From Deltaproteobacteria bacterium UBA7527 (GTDB taxonomy: Bacteria; Desulfobacterota; Syntrophorhabdia; Syntrophorhabdales; Syntrophorhabdaceae), in NCBI GenBank assembly GCA_002478225.1, contig DLMV01000001.1:4585-22020 (forward strand): a stretch of DNA of 17,436 nucleotides, written 5' to 3'. Below the pieces are notes generated by a model, which had not been told where the DNA came from, did not search any database, and was given only the letters and a program-made list of their open reading frames with translations. Below, piece by piece: positions 14,430 through 17,436 of the stretch. Each line of letters begins with the position of its first letter. The first letter of the stretch is position 1. The translations under genes were made by a program, and so were the position numbers.

Positions 14430-14458
14430 CTATGAGCTCATGGCTCATGGCAGACAGC
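14430..14458 (+). repeat. Gene-end repeat between dsrM and dsrK
   Basis: The run ctatgagctcatggctcatg followed by gcagacagc begins directly after the dsrM TAG. It matches elements after the TPR gene, dsrJ and dsrO in the same orientation. It fills the space where a dsrK ribosome binding site would be expected; the remaining 13 bp show no AGGAG-like sequence. Confidence 0.75.
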
Positions 14459-14471
14459 AAAAAGACAAACA

Positions 14472-16097
14472 ATGGCTGAGGAAAAACTGAAGAAACCCGA
14501 AGAGATGTTCGATGTAAGTCTGACGCCTGAGGCAGGCGACTGGATGGAGCCCGCTGTCAGTTTCAGGAAGGGGACATACTGCTACGGCGCCCCGCTGAAG
14601 CATCAAAGATATCTTGACCTTCCCAACCAGAGGGAGTGGCAGCCAGGCGATGCGGACTGGAAACTTCCCCCTGACTGGAAGGAGACCATCCTTGAGGGCA
14701 TGGAGCGGCTCATCAAGCGGCACCGCTCGTTCCGCCTTTTTCTCGACATCTGCGTCCGCTGCGGCGCCTGCGCGGACAAATGCCACTTCTTTATCGGCTC
14801 CGGCGATCCGAAGAACATGCCCGTATTGCGTGCAGAGCTTTTGCGTTCTGTATACAGGAGGTACTTCACGCCGGAAGGAAGGATCTTCGGCAGATACGCC
14901 GGCGCCCGCGACCTTACGGAAGATGTGCTGAAGGAATGGTTCTACTACTTCTTCCAGTGCACCGAATGCAGGCGATGCTCCGTCTATTGCCCTTACGGCA
15001 TCGATACCTGCGAGATCACCATGATGGCAAGAGAGCTTCTGAACCTTGTGGGCTGCAACATACAGTGGGTCATCGAGCCCGCCTCGAACTGCTTCAGGAC
15101 AGGCAACCACCTCGGCGTGCCGCCGCACGCCTTCCAGGAGACATTGGGGTTTGCTCTTGACGAGCTGAAAGACCTCACGGGGATCGCGATAGAGGCGCCC
15201 ATCAACAGGAAGGGTGCGGAGGTCCTCTTTGTCGCGCCATCGGCAGATTACTTTGCAAGCCCCCATTGGTATACGTTCCTCGGCTATCTCATGCTCTTCC
15301 ACGAGATCGGCCTTGATTACACCTGGAGCACCTATGCGTCCGAAGGGGGCAACTTCGGGCTCTTCCATTCCATGGAGCTTGCGAAGCGGCTCAACGCCAA
15401 GATATACGCCGAGGCGAAACGGTTGAAAGTAAAGTGGGTCCTCGGAGGGGAGTGCGGCCACATGTGGAGGACCCTCCACCAGTATATGGACACCTTCAAC
15501 GGCCCTGCGGATTTTCTCGAAGAACCGGTATCGCCTTTAACAGGAACACGATTTGAGAACGCGCGTTCGACAAAGATGGTCCATATCACCGAATTCACCG
15601 CTGACCTCCTCTACCACAACAAGCTGAAGCTTGATAAATCCCGCAACGACCAGTGGAAGATCACCTTCCATGACTCATGCAACCCTGCGCGGGCGATGGG
15701 GCTCTTCGAGGAGCCCAGGTACGTCATCAGGCAGACCTGCAACCATTTCTACGAGATGCCAGAGAATACCATCAGGGAAAAGACCTTCTGCTGCGGGAGC
15801 GGCGCTGGTCTCGGCGCCGACGAAAATATGGAAATAAGGCTCAGGGGAGGGCTTCCGAGGGCCAATGCGGTCAAATACGTCAAGGAGAAGCATGGTGTCA
15901 ATATGCTCGCCTGCATCTGTGCAATTGATAAAGCCGCCCTGCCGCCGCTCCTTGAATACTGGGTACCGGGCGTCGGCGTATGCGGCGTACACGAGCTTCT
16001 CGGGAATGCCCTTGTCATGAAGGGTGGGCAGGAACGGACGACAAACTTGAGGGGCGAGCCGCTGACGCCACCGGATGAGGCGACCGATGTTCGATAA
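14472..16097 (+). CDS. dsrK: DsrK, catalytic Fe-S subunit of DsrMKJOP
   Basis: This 541-residue protein is homologous to HdrD-type heterodisulfide reductase subunits and is thought to reduce the DsrC trisulfide, receiving electrons from DsrM on the cytoplasmic side. Two [4Fe-4S] ferredoxin motifs are seen: C94, C97, C100, C104 (CVRCGACADKC) and C163, C166, C169, C173 (CTECRRCSVYCP). The C-terminal half carries CCG-domain signatures, GGECGHMW, HDSCNPAR, FCCGSGAG and ACICAIDKAAL, expected to bind the non-cubane cluster. Length is typical. No export signal or membrane segment is present. No ribosome binding site precedes the ATG, so translation may depend on dsrM. The gene overlaps dsrJ by 11 bp. 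Confidence 0.95.
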   Translation: MAEEKLKKPEEMFDVSLTPEAGDWMEPAVSFRKGTYCYGAPLKHQRYLDLPNQREWQPGDADWKLPPDWKETILEGMERLIKRHRSFRLFLDICVRCGACADKCHFFIGSGDPKNMPVLRAELLRSVYRRYFTPEGRIFGRYAGARDLTEDVLKEWFYYFFQCTECRRCSVYCPYGIDTCEITMMARELLNLVGCNIQWVIEPASNCFRTGNHLGVPPHAFQETLGFALDELKDLTGIAIEAPINRKGAEVLFVAPSADYFASPHWYTFLGYLMLFHEIGLDYTWSTYASEGGNFGLFHSMELAKRLNAKIYAEAKRLKVKWVLGGECGHMWRTLHQYMDTFNGPADFLEEPVSPLTGTRFENARSTKMVHITEFTADLLYHNKLKLDKSRNDQWKITFHDSCNPARAMGLFEEPRYVIRQTCNHFYEMPENTIREKTFCCGSGAGLGADENMEIRLRGGLPRANAVKYVKEKHGVNMLACICAIDKAALPPLLEYWVPGVGVCGVHELLGNALVMKGGQERTTNLRGEPLTPPDEATDVR

Positions 16098-16473
16098 AGG
16101 GAAGATAATAACAGGCATCGTCATCTTCTTCATCATCCTCTTTATCCCCCTATGGTACAACGCGGTAACTGGGAAGGCGGGGTACGTGCCTGAATTAAAG
16201 ACCGGGACAGACGAAAAAGAGTGCGTCGAAAAGACGCCGTACATGAGGGAAAAGCACACAGAGCTTCTCACTAGATGGAAAGAGGCCGTGGTGAGAGACG
16301 GCGAGCGCACATACAGGGCGTCGAATGGAAAGACCTATGCGATGAGCCTCACCAAGACATGCATGGGCTGCCACGCCAATAAGGAGCAGTTCTGCGACAG
16401 GTGTCATAATTACACCAGCGTGAAGCCCTATTGCTGGGATTGCCACAACGTACCGAAGGTGGCGCGGAAGTGA
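16087..16473 (+). CDS. dsrJ: DsrJ, periplasmic triheme cytochrome c
   Basis: The ATG at 16087 is preferred over 16075: GAGG lies 6-7 nt upstream, and MFDKGKIITGIVIFF matches the usual DsrJ start. The 128-residue product has an N-terminal membrane anchor or signal (residues 6-24) and three haem c motifs: CMGCH (92-96), CDRCH (103-107) and CWDCH (116-120). C46 (ECVEK) is a lone cysteine at the position known in Allochromatium vinosum DsrJ to ligate one haem, giving an unusual His/Cys site. The conserved MREKHTELLTRWKEAVVR stretch supports the identity. It works in the periplasm with DsrO and DsrP. The gene-end repeat follows its stop directly. Confidence 0.94.
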   Translation: MFDKGKIITGIVIFFIILFIPLWYNAVTGKAGYVPELKTGTDEKECVEKTPYMREKHTELLTRWKEAVVRDGERTYRASNGKTYAMSLTKTCMGCHANKEQFCDRCHNYTSVKPYCWDCHNVPKVARK

Positions 16474-16500
16474 GACGGCTCATGGCTGATAGCTGACAGC
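16474..16500 (+). repeat. Gene-end repeat between dsrJ and dsrO
   Basis: gacggctcatggctgatagc then tgacagc starts directly after the dsrJ stop. It is a diverged copy of the element after dsrM, sharing ggctcatggc and gacagcaa. Confidence 0.75.
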
Positions 16501-16553
16501 AAGGACATGGGAACATATATGATAAATCAATACGATGAAAACAAAAGGTGGAA

Positions 16554-17324
16554 ATGGATAGAAGGAAATTTATAAAGATAGCGGGGTTCACGATAGGCGG
16601 GATTACGGTGGAACAGGGATTCCGCCTCATTTCAGGCTCATCATACGCACGATCAGAAAAACCCGGCATCCAACTGAAGCCGAAGAAATGGGCGATGGCG
16701 GTGAACGTCGAAGCCTGCGCCAAGGATGCCGGATGCAGGGATTGCATCGATGCCTGTCACCTGACACACAATGTTCCGGATCTGGGAAATCCCAAGGACG
16801 CGATACAGTGGATATGGAACGCACCTTATGGCGAGGTCTTTCCCGAACAGTCTCACAGCCTCACACCTGAGGCCGTGAAAAGGGCGCCTGTCCTCGTTCT
16901 CTGCAACCACTGCGAGGACCCTCCCTGCGTCAAGGTGTGCCCTACAAAGGCAACGTGGAAAAGGGAGGACGGCATCGTCATGATGGACTACCACCGGTGC
17001 ATCGGCTGCAGGTACTGTATGGCGGCCTGTCCGTACGGGGCAAGGAGCTTCAACTGGAAAGACCCCCGTCCGTTCATAAAGACCATAAACGAGGATTTCC
17101 CTACCAGGACGAAAGGTGTGGTGGAGAAGTGCAGCTTCTGCGAAGAGAGGCTTGCAAAGGGTCTTAAACCGGCATGCGTTGAGGCATGCAGGGCAAAGTC
17201 GCTGACCTTCGGCGATCTCGATGATCCCGGCTCGGAGATAGCGAGAACGCTGAAGAGAACACGCCTGACGATCCGCCGCAGGCCGCAGCTCGGCACAGAG
17301 CCGAAGGTCTTTTACTTGTTGTGA
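16554..17324 (+). CDS. dsrO: DsrO, periplasmic ferredoxin-like subunit
   Basis: The ATG at 16554 gives MDRRKFIKIAGFTIGGITVE, a twin-arginine leader, so this 256-residue protein is exported folded with its clusters; the longer GTG start at 16548 adds two residues. AAAGG lies 5 nt upstream. Sixteen cysteines in four groups bind four [4Fe-4S] clusters: 55/61/64/68, 117/120/125/129, 149/152/155/159 and 193/196/208/212 (for example CNHCEDPPCVKVCP and CIGCRYCMAACP). This is the NrfC/HmcB/PsrB-like family, partnering a NrfD-type membrane protein (DsrP), expected just downstream. It is thought to pass electrons between DsrJ and DsrP. Confidence 0.94.
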   Translation: MDRRKFIKIAGFTIGGITVEQGFRLISGSSYARSEKPGIQLKPKKWAMAVNVEACAKDAGCRDCIDACHLTHNVPDLGNPKDAIQWIWNAPYGEVFPEQSHSLTPEAVKRAPVLVLCNHCEDPPCVKVCPTKATWKREDGIVMMDYHRCIGCRYCMAACPYGARSFNWKDPRPFIKTINEDFPTRTKGVVEKCSFCEERLAKGLKPACVEACRAKSLTFGDLDDPGSEIARTLKRTRLTIRRRPQLGTEPKVFYLL

Positions 17325-17329
17325 AAGGA

Positions 17330-17436
17330 TGCAGCTCATGGCGAAACGGATACTGGATGCTTGGTACTGGATGCTGGATGAGAAAGGCAGCTCATGGCTC
17401 ATGGCAGAACGCCCGTAAGTCGTAAGGGGTTTAATC
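17330..17436 (+). repeat. Repeat cluster after dsrO
   Basis: tgcagctcatggcgaa starts 5 bp after the dsrO stop, followed by gatactggatgct-type words (reverse of the ccagcatcgagtatc family), then ggcagctcatggctcatggc and agaacgcccgtaagtcgtaa. It combines three repeat words found elsewhere in the window. A dsrP start is not seen before the right edge. Confidence 0.8.

Noticed and set aside
14445..15479. Long minus-strand frame of 344 codons antisense to dsrK
   Set aside because: dsrK is certain from its cluster motifs; the antisense frame has shadow composition and no recognisable domain.
16653..17402. Minus-strand frame of 249 codons antisense to dsrO
   Set aside because: Antisense shadow of dsrO, whose 16 cysteines and Tat leader are unambiguous.

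Overview
The window reads as chromosomal DNA of an anaerobic sulfate- or sulfite-reducing bacterium. The strongest evidence is the right end, where dsrM, dsrK, dsrJ and dsrO lie in order behind an RsbRD_N-domain gene, a layout known from Nitrospirota and Desulfobacterota sulfate reducers. A B12-dependent ribonucleotide reductase and a rubredoxin-fused ferredoxin:thioredoxin reductase-type protein also fit an anaerobe. Frequent ATA and AGG codons and moderate GC suggest a Thermodesulfovibrio-like Nitrospirota member, but that placement is inference.

Layout. (1) 1-5459, plus strand: a probable operon with the 3' part of a spermidine-synthase-like membrane protein, the AmmeMemoRadiSam set (a radical SAM enzyme with a Tat-like leader, then a Memo-AMMECR1 fusion with a signal peptide), an M29 aminopeptidase and a DsrE/YedF-like protein. 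(2) 5460-7747: a small conserved protein (minus), a TPR lipoprotein (plus) and an MltB-type lytic transglycosylase (minus), separated by repeats. (3) 7748-9691: a 516-bp gene-free stretch with strong inverted repeats, a glyoxylate/hydroxypyruvate-type reductase, and a 417-bp gene-free stretch of degenerate repeats. (4) 9692-12345: class II ribonucleotide reductase, a small convergent glycine-rich protein, and a two-gene redox operon (glutaredoxin; FTR-rubredoxin fusion). (5) 12397-17324: a small exported glycine-zipper protein (minus) divergent from the RsbRD_N gene, then dsrM-K-J-O; dsrP would be expected just beyond the right edge.

The dsr genes would build a membrane complex moving electrons between the quinone pool, a periplasmic Fe-S/cytochrome module and a cytoplasmic CCG-type Fe-S subunit thought to feed DsrC trisulfide reduction.

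Three non-gene observations stand out. Short degenerate repeats sit immediately after the stop codons of several genes, including inside the dsr operon. Strong extended -10 promoters at the dsr locus lie so close to their start codons that the mRNAs look leaderless or nearly so. A 160-260 bp highly structured segment lies at 7865-8130. No rRNA, tRNA, CRISPR array, transposase or phage gene was seen.
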